From an uncultured bacterium (GTDB lineage: Bacteria; DUMJ01): a stretch of 64,000 nucleotides of DNA. Positions within the stretch are counted from its first letter, which is position 1, and the number at the start of each line of letters is the position of its first letter. The notes beneath the pieces were generated by a model. It saw only the letters and a list, made by a program, of their open reading frames with translations, ran no database searches and was not told the origin of the DNA. The position numbers and the translations under genes were made by a program. Where the stretch lies: contig CALGNK010000001.1 in the NCBI GenBank assembly GCA_937958695.1, positions 37,378 to 101,377 of the forward strand. Direction: 5' to 3'. Positions 26,840 to 38,367 of this stretch are shown here, one piece after another.

Positions 26840-27778
26840 CTATAGCTTTCTAATAGATATAGAAAAGGCTCTAGCAGGGTTATCCACAAGAATATTCTTT
26901 ATAATCTCTTCATTTAAACCTTCTTTTATAAGCCTTGGGATAAGAGACTCAGACATGTAAGTATATGGTCTAATCCTTGATTCTCCACCTCTAGGTTCTC
27001 CCACTGTATACCATCCAGCATCATGGGAGAGCAACAACTGTGAAATAAAACCTCTTTCAATTGTATCCATAATAAGCCTTACATGAAATTCTATCGGTTT
27101 ACTTCCTATCGAATCATACTCTATCCAGCAACCTTCCTCTGCTAACTTAAATATTACATCTTTTTCTTCTATACTATCAGCATGAACTATTACAAGAGCA
27201 GTTGGAGAAACTCCATATTCCTTTACAGTATTAAGTACTTCTAAAGCACAAGTTCCCTCTCCAGTATGACAGGCTATTGTTAATCCTGTTTCTAAATGAG
27301 TAATAGCTGAAGCTACTATAAGTTTCTTATCTATCTCACTTAACGCAAAATGATCAACTCCAGTTTTTATAAAACCTGGCTTAATATTGGTACCATCTAT
27401 CCCATTTCTCCATTCATCTATCCACAATTTTGCTATATCCTCTTCATTCAAATCGTATACAAATCTTGGTATAAATTTATCATCAGCAGCACCATAATAA
27501 CCAGTGTTAGTTATTATATTTACACCGGATTCTTCCGAAAGTCTATACAAAATTTCAACATCACGTCCAATATACTTGGGGGTACAGTCGAAGAAGCTGT
27601 TAAAACCATAATTTTTTATCGATCTAAGAAAGGGAAATATAATCTTTATAACTTCTTCTTGACTATATTTATCCTTAGAAGTCTCTTCCGCTCCAGAAAA
27701 GTCACAGATGATATGTTCATGAACCAACGCCTTACCCAAAAAAGTTTCTTCTATCGGACCCATTACTGTCATAATCAT
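26840..27778 (-). CDS. Phosphotriesterase-family metal-dependent hydrolase
   Basis: The 312-residue protein has the binuclear-metal amidohydrolase pattern of the phosphotriesterase/PHP group: His20 and His22 in ALVHEHI, Lys138 in GFIKTGVD (the carboxylated bridging Lys), His171 in ACHTGEG, His199 in VIVHADS and Asp253 in LLSHDAGWY. All metal ligands are present. Family members hydrolyse lactones or phosphoesters; true organophosphate activity is not implied. It has AGGAGG before the ATG and shares a symmetric promoter region with the FAH gene transcribed the other way, suggesting a joint role. Confidence 0.85.
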   Translation of the reverse strand: MIMTVMGPIEETFLGKALVHEHIICDFSGAEETSKDKYSQEEVIKIIFPFLRSIKNYGFNSFFDCTPKYIGRDVEILYRLSEESGVNIITNTGYYGAADDKFIPRFVYDLNEEDIAKLWIDEWRNGIDGTNIKPGFIKTGVDHFALSEIDKKLIVASAITHLETGLTIACHTGEGTCALEVLNTVKEYGVSPTALVIVHADSIEEKDVIFKLAEEGCWIEYDSIGSKPIEFHVRLIMDTIERGFISQLLLSHDAGWYTVGEPRGGESRIRPYTYMSESLIPRLIKEGLNEEIIKNILVDNPARAFSISIRKL

Positions 27779-27814
27779 AATAGAATCCTCCTAAAGTAGA
27801 TTTAACTACGTTAG

Positions 27815-27837
27815 ATTATATCACAGTATGATATAAT
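27815..27837. promoter_or_regulatory. Symmetric divergent promoter between the phosphotriesterase-like and FAH genes
   Basis: The plus strand reads ATTATATCA, CAGTA, TGATATAAT: perfect 9-bp inverted arms around a 5-bp centre. Each arm contains an extended -10 (TGATATAAT), one facing right (TATAAT 27832-27837) and one facing left (27815-27820). A leftward -35-like TTGTTT lies at 27838-27843, 17 bp away. The dyad could also be an operator. It would fire the FAH gene to the right and the phosphotriesterase-like gene to the left. Confidence 0.65.
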
Positions 27838-27866
27838 AAACAAAAATTTTATGATTGGAGGAGATT

Positions 27867-28754
27867 ATGAAACTTTTAAATTGCCAAAATGATAATGAAA
27901 AATTCATAGGGCTTTTATTTGAAGATAGAACGCTGAATCTAACGAAAGGGATACAGCTCTTTAGTAGTATATACGAAAAGGAAATAAACATACCAACCTT
28001 GATAGAAGAATTGTTGTGCATAGAAAATCTAGCACTATATCTAGAAAAGGTACTAATCTTTATCAAGCATCATAATCTTATAAATACCTTATCTATAGAC
28101 TCATATAAAATACTGCCTCCGATAACTAGGCCATCCAAGATCATAGCATTAGGAAGAAACTATCTAGAGCATGCAAAGGAGACTGGATACAATGCCCCTA
28201 AAGAACCAATATTTTTTAGTAAGTCCGTATCTTCTATGATAGGGCATAATGAAAAGATAATATACCCAACCTGGCTTACAAGAGTAGACCCTGAAGTAGA
28301 ATTGGGAGTTATTATTGGGAAAAAAGCAAAGGATGTTTCTGAAGAAACAGCTATGGACTATGTACTTGGATACACAATAATAAACGATGTAACTGCAAGG
28401 GATATGCAGACGGAAGATTTAAAGATCTCTAATCCATGGTTTAGATCTAAAAGCTTCGATACATTCTGCCCAATAGGACCCTATCTAGTCCTAAAAGAGC
28501 AAGTGAAAGATCCGCATAATCTAAATATAGAACTTAGAGTAAATGGAATTATACGTCAGAAGGATAATACCAAAAACCTTATATTTAAAATTCCATATAT
28601 AATCTCTTATATAACACGACATATGACTCTTGAACCTGGTGATATAATAGCTACTGGAACACCTTCAGGAATTGCTCCTATAAAACCTGGAGATATAATC
28701 GAAGCAGAGATAGAAGGGATAGGAGTACTAAAAAATATAGTTGTAGAGAGTTAA
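27867..28754 (+). CDS. Fumarylacetoacetate hydrolase (FAH) family protein
   Basis: The 295-residue protein has a short N-terminal segment and a FAH domain: IALGRNYLEHAKETG, PIFFSKSVSSMIGH, DPEVELGVIIGKKAK (acidic metal ligands), GYTIINDVTARDMQ, SKSFDTFCPIGPYLV and GDIIATGTPSGIAP. Members hydrolyse or decarboxylate acylpyruvates and related 2-keto acids with Mg2+. I start at the ATG at 27867, which has GGAGGAG 7 bp upstream; a TTG at 27855 sits inside that site. It diverges from a phosphotriesterase-like hydrolase, so a small degradative or repair pathway is plausible. Substrate is unknown. Confidence 0.9.
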   Translation: MKLLNCQNDNEKFIGLLFEDRTLNLTKGIQLFSSIYEKEINIPTLIEELLCIENLALYLEKVLIFIKHHNLINTLSIDSYKILPPITRPSKIIALGRNYLEHAKETGYNAPKEPIFFSKSVSSMIGHNEKIIYPTWLTRVDPEVELGVIIGKKAKDVSEETAMDYVLGYTIINDVTARDMQTEDLKISNPWFRSKSFDTFCPIGPYLVLKEQVKDPHNLNIELRVNGIIRQKDNTKNLIFKIPYIISYITRHMTLEPGDIIATGTPSGIAPIKPGDIIEAEIEGIGVLKNIVVES

Positions 28755-28793
28755 TAATAATTGATCTCACATAAGACTTTAACTTCTAGATTA

Positions 28794-28822
28794 TTGCAAT
28801 TTTTGTTAAAAAAATGTATAGT
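28794..28822 (+). promoter_or_regulatory. speD: Putative speD promoter
   Basis: TTGCAA (28794-28799) and TATAGT (28817-28822) are spaced by 17 bp, a reasonable housekeeping promoter. The predicted start, near 28829, is immediately before the inverted repeat at 28831-28865. It lies in the 144-bp gap between the FAH gene and speD. Confidence 0.45.
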
Positions 28823-28830
28823 TATAAATT

Positions 28831-28865
28831 GTGTAGGAGATATTATAAAAGGATTACTCCTACAC
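28831..28865 (+). promoter_or_regulatory. Inverted repeat in the speD leader
   Basis: GTGTAGGAG and CTCCTACAC form a perfect 9-bp stem with a 17-base loop. The following bases (TAAATTTTAAAAG) are not a clean U tract, so it is a weak candidate for a terminator of the FAH gene. With a promoter predicted just upstream it would instead sit at the very 5' end of the speD mRNA, 33 bp before the start codon, where it could stabilise or regulate the message. Confidence 0.5.
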
Positions 28866-28898
28866 TAAATTTTAAAAGAAAGGGGTTGGGAACTTGAG

Positions 28899-29315
28899 AT
28901 GAAAACTCTCGGGGTCCATATATTAGTAGAACTCTCTGGATGCCAGGCAAATTTTCTAGACAATATAGAGAAGATAAAAGAACTTATGATAAAGGCTGCT
29001 ATTGCAGCTAATGCCCACATAAAAGAAGCAGTATTTCATAAGTTTAACCCTATAGGGGTAAGTGGGGTAGTGGTAATAGCGGAATCTCATATTTCTATAC
29101 ATACATGGCCTGAATGTGGCTATGCAGCTGTAGACATATATACTTGTGGAGAAAATACTGACCCATGGAAGGCTTGTGACATAATAGCAGATGGTTTAAA
29201 AGCTCAATCTGTCTATATAACCCAGATAGATAGAGGAATTCCAGCAGAAAATAATAGATTTGTACATACACTACACACCACTGAGGAGGTGAAAGGGTAT
29301 GTCAAGAGCTCATAA
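28899..29315 (+). CDS. speD: S-adenosylmethionine decarboxylase proenzyme, prokaryotic class
   Basis: The 138-residue proenzyme has the self-cleavage site AESHISIHTWPECGYAAVD; cleavage between Glu62 and Ser63 would make the pyruvoyl group. His68 and Cys83 (YTCG) are also in place, matching the numbering of the Thermotoga maritima enzyme. It produces decarboxylated SAM, the aminopropyl donor for polyamines. An AGGGGTTGG-type site precedes the ATG. It overlaps speE by 17 bp. Confidence 0.96.
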   Translation: MKTLGVHILVELSGCQANFLDNIEKIKELMIKAAIAANAHIKEAVFHKFNPIGVSGVVVIAESHISIHTWPECGYAAVDIYTCGENTDPWKACDIIADGLKAQSVYITQIDRGIPAENNRFVHTLHTTEEVKGYVKSS

Positions 29316-30237
29316 TTGGCAGTGGTTTCTAGAGCTAGTTGTACCTAATGAATACCATGTTCATGGTATAAAGAGAAGCTTAGTTGTAAGAGAAACTAAA
29401 TATCAAGTAGCTGAGATTTTAGAAAGTTATCAATTTGGTAAAATGTTAGTTTTAGATGGAGAGAGTCAGTCTTCAGAAAGAGATGAATATATATATCATG
29501 AAGTCTTAGTTCATCCTGCTATGATCTTAGCTGACAACCCTAAAAATGTTTTACTCCTTGGTGGGGGAGAAGGAGCTACTCTAAGAGAGATACTTAGGCA
29601 TCCGGTAGAGCGAGCAGTAATGGTAGACATAGATGAGGAGGTTATAGAATTGTGTAAAGAGTATCTTCCTAATCTAGCAGGAGGATCTTTTAACGACTCT
29701 AGAGCTGAGCTCGTTATTGGAGACGCAAGGGCTTATGTCGAAAACTCTAAAGAGAAGTTTGATGTTATAATTAGCGACCTTACAGAACCTTTAGAAGAAG
29801 GACCAGCCTCTATACTCTTTACTAAAGAATTTTACAATTCTATAAAAGAACACCTTAATGAGGATGGAGTATTTGTAACTCAAGCTCTAAGTGTCTCAAT
29901 TATTAATAACAAAGCCCATACCGCTATCCATAATACTTTGAAACAGGTCTTTCCACTAGTTAGATCTTATCATGCTTATATACCGATGTATGATTCAGAC
30001 TGGGGTTTTGTCATGGCGACATTTGGAAAAGATCCTGTAAAGTTGAGCGAGGAAGAAATCAACAGAAGATTAGAAAAGATAGGACTGAGTAATTTAAGGT
30101 ATTATGATGGAGAGACACATAAATCTATCTTCAGTCTACCTAAAGACCTAAGAGATGCTATTGCCAACGAAACAACTATTATAGAGGATAATAAACCTTT
30201 TCTAATAACAAGGAGAGAGAAGTTTTTTGGAGCTTAG
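29299..30237 (+). CDS. speE: Polyamine aminopropyltransferase
   Basis: The 312-residue enzyme has the spermidine-synthase fold: LVLDGESQSSERDEYIYHEVLVHP, the SAM-binding LLLGGGEGATLREILRHP, VDIDEEVIELCKEYLP, GDARAYV and SDLTEP. The GGGEGATLRE form, rather than GGGDGG, and the absence of some putrescine-contact residues resemble the thermophile/archaeal enzymes that accept agmatine or longer amines; by eye I cannot fix the substrate. It is coupled to speD upstream and runs into a HAD gene downstream. Confidence 0.92.
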   Translation: MSRAHNWQWFLELVVPNEYHVHGIKRSLVVRETKYQVAEILESYQFGKMLVLDGESQSSERDEYIYHEVLVHPAMILADNPKNVLLLGGGEGATLREILRHPVERAVMVDIDEEVIELCKEYLPNLAGGSFNDSRAELVIGDARAYVENSKEKFDVIISDLTEPLEEGPASILFTKEFYNSIKEHLNEDGVFVTQALSVSIINNKAHTAIHNTLKQVFPLVRSYHAYIPMYDSDWGFVMATFGKDPVKLSEEEINRRLEKIGLSNLRYYDGETHKSIFSLPKDLRDAIANETTIIEDNKPFLITRREKFFGA

Positions 30238-31031
30238 TAGTATAAAGTTAGCCATTTTAGATATAGACGGAGTAGTTATAAAAGGAAGGACGCCAATACC
30301 AGGAGCCACTAAAGGCATAAGATTACTAGAAGAGAATAATGTTAAGGTGATTTATCTAACAAATAACTCAACTAGACCTAGGAAAAGAATAGTAGGTTTA
30401 TTGAAGGAGATAGGAATAAATGTCTCAGTATATGACGTATTTACTTCTAGTTATCTTACTGCACTTTATTTAGATAAAGAGGCAAATAAGAACGACAGGA
30501 TTTTTATTATAGGAGAAGAGGGTATAGTTTATGAACTAGAAGAGATGGGGTTTCAAAATCTATTTTGGTCAAATTATGAACCCCCAATTGATTATGTTAT
30601 AGTTGGGATGGATAAAAATTTCAATTTCCAAAAACTTACATATGCTCAACATGCTATTCTTTCCGGGGCTAAATTCATAGCAACTAATACAGATCCAACA
30701 TTTCCCACTGAAAATGGATTAATTCCTGGTGGAGGAAGTATAGTTAAGGCGGTAGAAATAGCATCTAAGAAACAACCTATAATAATTGGTAAGCCGGAAA
30801 TTGTTGGTCTGAGGCTTATATTGAATAAATTTAAAATCTCAGATCTAGAAAATGTAATCTTTATAGGTGATAGAATAGAGACAGACCTAATAGCAGGGAA
30901 AAGACTAGGATGTAAGACTGGGATAGTATTAAGTGGAGTAACAACTAAAGATGAGCTAGAAAAACTTGAAAATTCTCTCAAACCAGATTTCTATGGAGAG
31001 AATCTTTTAGATCTTTTGGGAGGGAAGAATT

Positions 31032-31048
<17 letters not shown>
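30227..31048 (+). CDS. HAD-superfamily phosphatase, NagD-like (class IIA)
   Basis: The 273-residue protein carries HAD motif I LAILDIDGVVIKG, motif II YLTNNSTRPRKR, a C2-type cap in the middle, the lysine block IIIGKPE and motif IV IGDRIETDLIAGKRLGCKTGIVLSG. It is likely a small-molecule phosphatase of the NagD/AraL/4-nitrophenylphosphatase type; the substrate is open. The start is TTG at 30227, 11 bp before the end of speE, with AAGGAGAGAG upstream; no ATG precedes motif I. It continues into the next gene with a 17-bp overlap. Confidence 0.88.
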
Positions 31049-34282
<3,234 letters not shown>

Positions 34283-34290
<8 letters not shown>

Positions 34291-35509
34291 AGGGAATTTA
34301 AGGATAGAATGGGCAGAAAAACAAATGCCAGTCTTAGTTTCTTTAAGAGAAGATTTCGCTATAAATAAGCCTTTCGCTGGTATAAAGATAGGTATGTGTT
34401 TACATGTAACAGCAGAAACTGCAGTCTTAGCAAGGACACTCAGATACGGGGGAGCAGAGATAGCTCTATGTGGGTCTAATCCACTAAGTACTCAGGACGA
34501 TGTAGCAGAAGCTCTTTCTAAAGAGAATACAGCCATGGTCTTCGCGAAGAGAGGGGTAGATACCGAAGAATATTACAGAAATATAGAGACTGTACTCTCT
34601 ATAAAGCCACATATAATTATGGATGATGGGGGAGATCTAACCACTGTCCTACATAAGAGATGGGAAAAGTTTGGAGAAAATATTATAGGAGGAACAGAAG
34701 AGACTACCACTGGAGTAAACAGACTCTTAAGTCTAGAAAAAAATAACCAATTAAAAATTCCTATAATAGCAGTAAATAATGCTATGACTAAACATTTCTT
34801 TGACAATAGATATGGAACAGGACAGAGTACCATTGACGGTATATTAAGGGCTACTAATATATTACTTGCAGGAAAGATATTTGTTGTATGTGGATATGGA
34901 CAGTGTGGGAGAGGTTTAGCTAGTAGAGCCAGAGGTATGGGAGCAAGAGTAATAGTAACAGAGGTAGATCACATAAAAGCATTAGAGGCAGTTATGGATG
35001 GATATGAGGTTATGCCGATAAGAGAAGCAGCAAGATATGGAGATATCTTCGTAACTGTTACAGGTAATATAAACGTAATAAGAAAGGAACATTTCTATCT
35101 TATGAAAGATGGAGCTATTTTGGGAAACTCTGGACATTTTGATGTAGAGATAGATATAAAAGGACTAGAAGAGATATCTATTTCTAGGAGAACAGTAAGG
35201 GAACAGCTAGAAGAATTTACCCTTTCGGATGGAAAGAGATTATATCTACTAGCTAAGGGAAGATTACTAAATCTAGCCTGTGCAGAGGGACATCCTTCAA
35301 GTGTTATGGATATGAGCTTTGCCAACCAAGCATTAGCTGTAGAATTTCTAGTTAGAGAAGGAAAAAATCTCCCACCTAAAGTATTGAATGTCCCGATAGA
35401 GATAGACAAAATGGTAGCTAAGAGAAAACTACTAACAATGGGAATAACAATAGATGAATTAACAGAGGAACAAAAGCAGTATTTAGAGAGTTGGGAGATA
35501 GGAACCTAA
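34283..35509 (+). CDS. ahcY: S-adenosylhomocysteine (or S-inosylhomocysteine) hydrolase
   Basis: The 408-residue enzyme matches the short SAHase group of archaea and thermophiles: WAEKQMPVLVSLRE, GMCLHVTAETAVLARTL, MDDGGDLTTVLH, GGTEETTTGVNRL, NAMTKHFFDNRYGTGQSTIDGI, and the NAD-binding VVCGYGQCGRGLASRARGMGA. It splits SAH to homocysteine and adenosine and clears the by-product of the many methyltransferases. In some archaea and anaerobes the homologue prefers S-inosylhomocysteine, and I cannot exclude that. It ends the speD-led operon. Confidence 0.92.
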
Positions 35510-35517
35510 AATTAGAT

Positions 35518-36777
35518 TTATTCTTTAGGGATAGTTTTTAAATAAAGATAAGTTCCAATAATTCTAACTGCTGTACCTATAAAGAATACTGATGGTAAAC
35601 CTATAATATTAGAAAGTTGAGTCCCTATTATAGGACCAATTGTAAGACTCATATTTGAGATAATTCCATTTATAGCTAGATATTCTGCCTTTTTTTCAGC
35701 TGGCAAAAAGATTAAAAGAGCCATATACATAAAGATGGAAAATCCTGCGCTAAAAAATCCACCTAAAACAGAAAGAGAGATTATCTCTGATGGATTTTTA
35801 AGCATGACAAATATAAGAGGATAAAAAGCGATTCCTACATTACTCCAAAATAATGCATTTCTAACTCCAACCTTTCTTCCTATCTTGTTCCAAAATAAAT
35901 ATGAGAGCGCCATTGCTAAACCACTAGAAGTAGATGTGAGCCCTATAATAAAATTAGAAAAGCCTAGTTCTCTTACCATCCTAATACCAAAAAGAGGCAT
36001 AGGGATATATAGTCCTAAGTAAAAAATAAACGTAGCAAACTGAAACATCTTAAACGACTGATCTTGTTTAAAGATATTAATTATATCTTTAAATTGGGTA
36101 TATATTGAAGAGATAATCATTTTCCAGTCAATAAATCTAATCTTTTCCTTAGGAATTTTTCTTACTGGTTTTAAAAAGGTCATAAAATAGAGACTTACCA
36201 TACTAGCAATAAAACCAATAAGCATAACTATTTGAAAATTCATCGGAAATCTAGTCTTATCTAACAGATAACCAACTAAAGTAGAAGTAGCTGTCTGTAT
36301 AAACATCAAAAGCATATTTCTATTTGATAAAATAGTAGCTCTTAGATAGGAAGGAATTAAATCAATAAACATAACATTAAATGCAATGTTAGCTGAAGTA
36401 GCGGGAATGGCTAATAATGTAACAGTTAATAGTATAAAGAAAGGAGGATTAGGAAGGTAGGGAACAAATGCTAAGGGGATATAAAGAATTCTGGTAAATA
36501 AAAAGGTCCATTTGTTTATCTCTATCTTATTCTCCCAGCTGTTTACTAACTGAGAAGCTGGGTACATAAGAAGAACTGTAATAAGAGCCGGCAAAGAGGA
36601 TATAAGGCCTATGAGTGTATTTGAAGCCCCTAATCTTATGGCAAAGATACCCAAATAAGTACCAATAGTACCATTTAAAATTCCGATAAATGCTATCTCG
36701 CCATAGAGTAGTAGTATATTCCTAAGGGTAACAGATTCCTTCCATCTTTTTCTTAATCTAACTATTTCTGTATGCAC
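35518..36777 (-). CDS. Major facilitator superfamily transporter
   Basis: The 419-residue protein has 11-12 hydrophobic helices and an MFS pattern (GAIRLGASNTLIGLISSLPA-like first loop; TSTSSGLAMALSYLFWNKIGRKVG in the second half). No substrate can be named. The start is GTG at 36777: there is no ATG ahead of the first helix. A promoter (36784-36811) ends only 6 bp before that GTG and no separate ribosome site fits, so the mRNA may be leaderless. It is convergent with ahcY, 8 bp from its stop. Confidence 0.82.
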   Translation of the reverse strand: MHTEIVRLRKRWKESVTLRNILLLYGEIAFIGILNGTIGTYLGIFAIRLGASNTLIGLISSLPALITVLLMYPASQLVNSWENKIEINKWTFLFTRILYIPLAFVPYLPNPPFFILLTVTLLAIPATSANIAFNVMFIDLIPSYLRATILSNRNMLLMFIQTATSTLVGYLLDKTRFPMNFQIVMLIGFIASMVSLYFMTFLKPVRKIPKEKIRFIDWKMIISSIYTQFKDIINIFKQDQSFKMFQFATFIFYLGLYIPMPLFGIRMVRELGFSNFIIGLTSTSSGLAMALSYLFWNKIGRKVGVRNALFWSNVGIAFYPLIFVMLKNPSEIISLSVLGGFFSAGFSIFMYMALLIFLPAEKKAEYLAINGIISNMSLTIGPIIGTQLSNIIGLPSVFFIGTAVRIIGTYLYLKTIPKE

Positions 36778-36783
36778 CCTTAT

Positions 36784-36811
36784 ATTTTATGAAAAGGGAT
36801 AAAAAAGTCAA
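36784..36811 (-). promoter_or_regulatory. Promoter of the MFS gene, possibly giving a leaderless transcript
   Basis: On the minus strand TTGACT (36811-36806) is followed after 16 bp by TAAAAT (36789-36784). The transcription start expected about seven bases later coincides with the GTG at 36777. The gap between the two genes is only 38 bp, so few alternatives exist. Confidence 0.55.
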
Positions 36812-36815
36812 TTAT

Positions 36816-37580
36816 CTAGAGATTTTTCATATACAGTCTACAAAGACCCTTAAGGGTAAGATAAGGGTCTATAAGGTTTATACTGTTACAATATTTAGCT
36901 ATCCTCTCAGACCAACCCCCAGTAGCTATAACAAAGGGTTCTATCTTCATCTCTTTTAATTCTAAAGAGACGAGATTGTCAACTAGCCCTACAAAGCCAT
37001 ATATTATTCCAGCTTGCATAGCAGTAACCGTGTTCTTACCAAGCACACTCTCTGGAGGATTAAATATATCTATGGGAGAAAGCCTTGCCGCTCTCTCCCA
37101 TAGAGCAGAACTTGCTGTCCATATGCCGGGGGCTATTGCTACTCCAAGAAGTCTTCTATCCTTAACTCCAGTAACAGTAATAGCAGTTCCAAAGTCTACA
37201 ACTATTCCAGATATTCTATAATCCTCTACAAGTGAAACTACATTGCATATTATATCTGAACCTACCTCTTTAGGATTCTCCACATCTATAATTAGTCCTG
37301 TCTTTATGCCAGGAGCTACAATAAAAGGCTTTAATCCAAAGAGATACTTTATAGCTCGCTCTAATTCCAAGGTTACTGGAGGAACGACTGAAGATAAAGC
37401 AACTCCTTCTACATCATCAGCCTTTAGGTTGTTATTATCTATAAGCCAAGAGAGGTTTAAGGCATATTCATAACTAGTTGCCTGTCTATTTGTAGAAAGT
37501 TCAAAGTGTCTTAATAACTTATATCCTTGAAAAAATCCAATATCAATATTAGTATTTCCAACATCAATAGCTATTATCAT
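36816..37580 (-). CDS. coaX: Type III pantothenate kinase
   Basis: The 254-residue protein has the ASKHA kinase motifs of CoaX: IIAIDVGNTNIDIGFFQG, ALSSVVPPVT, and VVDFGTAITVTGV with APGI. It phosphorylates pantothenate, the first step of CoA synthesis, and usually requires a monovalent cation. It overlaps the upstream ECF S component by 4 bp, so uptake and phosphorylation of the vitamin are probably coupled. CoaD is encoded at 4654 in this window. Confidence 0.95.
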   Translation of the reverse strand: MIIAIDVGNTNIDIGFFQGYKLLRHFELSTNRQATSYEYALNLSWLIDNNNLKADDVEGVALSSVVPPVTLELERAIKYLFGLKPFIVAPGIKTGLIIDVENPKEVGSDIICNVVSLVEDYRISGIVVDFGTAITVTGVKDRRLLGVAIAPGIWTASSALWERAARLSPIDIFNPPESVLGKNTVTAMQAGIIYGFVGLVDNLVSLELKEMKIEPFVIATGGWSERIAKYCNSINLIDPYLTLKGLCRLYMKNL

Positions 37581-38260
37581 CCTTTAACTCTCCCTTCTAA
37601 AGTCATTACTAGAGGGGTACATATAATAACAGCTAATATTGCTTCAGGGATACCATGAAGTACTCCTATAGATACAGCGGTACCAACAGGAAAGATCTTA
37701 AATATCACAGCTAGGCCCAGTGTTCCAACAGTATTAGTTAAACTTCCCAAGAATGATGCTACAGCAAGGGAAACTATTTTGGGGTCGGAGCTTCTTATCC
37801 AAAAGATGATCACTAAAATGAGTAAAATAGATAAAAGAACAAACCAGAAACTAATACCTAGTTTATCGTAACTTAGCTTGAGAGTAATAATTAGAAGAAA
37901 TACTGAGACGATTAGAGATATCCACCTTACAAAAGATTGTTCCTTTCTTTTAAGAATTCTAAATATTCCCCAATAAACCAGTGGAGGGACTACACCTATA
38001 AAAGGTCTAGCAGGGAATAAGACCCAGGGGGGCGCTATACTTAGGAAATAATATATAGCAGATAGGCCAAAAAGTGTACCTGCTATAGCCCCAAATTTGG
38101 GTCCTAGAAGCAGACCAGCTACTATAACCGGTATATGCATAATAGTCGCAGCACCAGCTGGTGTAGGAAGAGGAATATAACCAAGATAAGAAAAACCTAA
38201 TAATAGTATAATGCCTCCAAACAACCCACCTAAAACAATCTCCCTATTAGATATACGCAT
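37577..38260 (-). CDS. ECF transporter S component, probably for pantothenate
   Basis: The 227-residue hydrophobic protein has an S-component N terminus (REIVLGGLFGGIILLLGF), a polar PTPAGAATIMHIPVIVAG stretch and the GPKFGAIAGTLFGLSAIYYF block found in ECF substrate-binding subunits. It would bind a vitamin and use a shared EcfAAT module encoded elsewhere. Pantothenate is inferred from the 4-bp overlap with coaX (PanT-like); sequence alone does not prove it. I start at ATG 38260 with GGAGGTG 7 bp upstream; GTG 38269 is inside that site. A structured leader lies ahead. Confidence 0.8.
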   Translation of the reverse strand: MRISNREIVLGGLFGGIILLLGFSYLGYIPLPTPAGAATIMHIPVIVAGLLLGPKFGAIAGTLFGLSAIYYFLSIAPPWVLFPARPFIGVVPPLVYWGIFRILKRKEQSFVRWISLIVSVFLLIITLKLSYDKLGISFWFVLLSILLILVIIFWIRSSDPKIVSLAVASFLGSLTNTVGTLGLAVIFKIFPVGTAVSIGVLHGIPEAILAVIICTPLVMTLEGRVKG

Positions 38261-38279
38261 AATAAACACCTCCGTTCCA

Positions 38280-38298
38280 GTCCGATATGGTACCGGAC
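38280..38298 (-). promoter_or_regulatory. Small hairpin just upstream of the ECF ribosome site
   Basis: GTCCG and CGGAC form a 5-bp stem with a 9-base loop, ending 6 bases before the Shine-Dalgarno sequence (38268-38273). It may act with the larger hairpin at 38327-38359 as an expression switch. On its own it is short and could be chance. Confidence 0.35.
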
Positions 38299-38326
38299 GA
38301 ATTTTGTCTAAATTAAATTACTCTCC

Positions 38327-38359
38327 AGATGGTCTTGTCTCTTACAGTACAAGCCATCT
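38327..38359 (-). ncRNA. Bulged hairpin in the ECF-coaX leader (candidate cis-regulatory RNA)
   Basis: In the RNA sense AGATGGCTTGT pairs with ACAAGACCATCT: 11 base pairs with a single unpaired A on the 3' side and a 10-base loop. It begins at about +1 of the predicted promoter and lies 67 bases upstream of the start codon. Its place ahead of a vitamin-uptake and kinase operon suggests a riboswitch or protein-binding leader. The pan RNA motif, known upstream of pantothenate genes, also features bulged As, but I cannot verify a match. Confidence 0.5.
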
Positions 38360-38367
38360 TAAGCAAT

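Noticed and set aside
28831-28865. Intrinsic terminator of the FAH gene
   Set aside because: The stem is good but the loop is long (17) and no run of T follows; position at the start of the speD transcript fits a leader element better. Not fully excluded.
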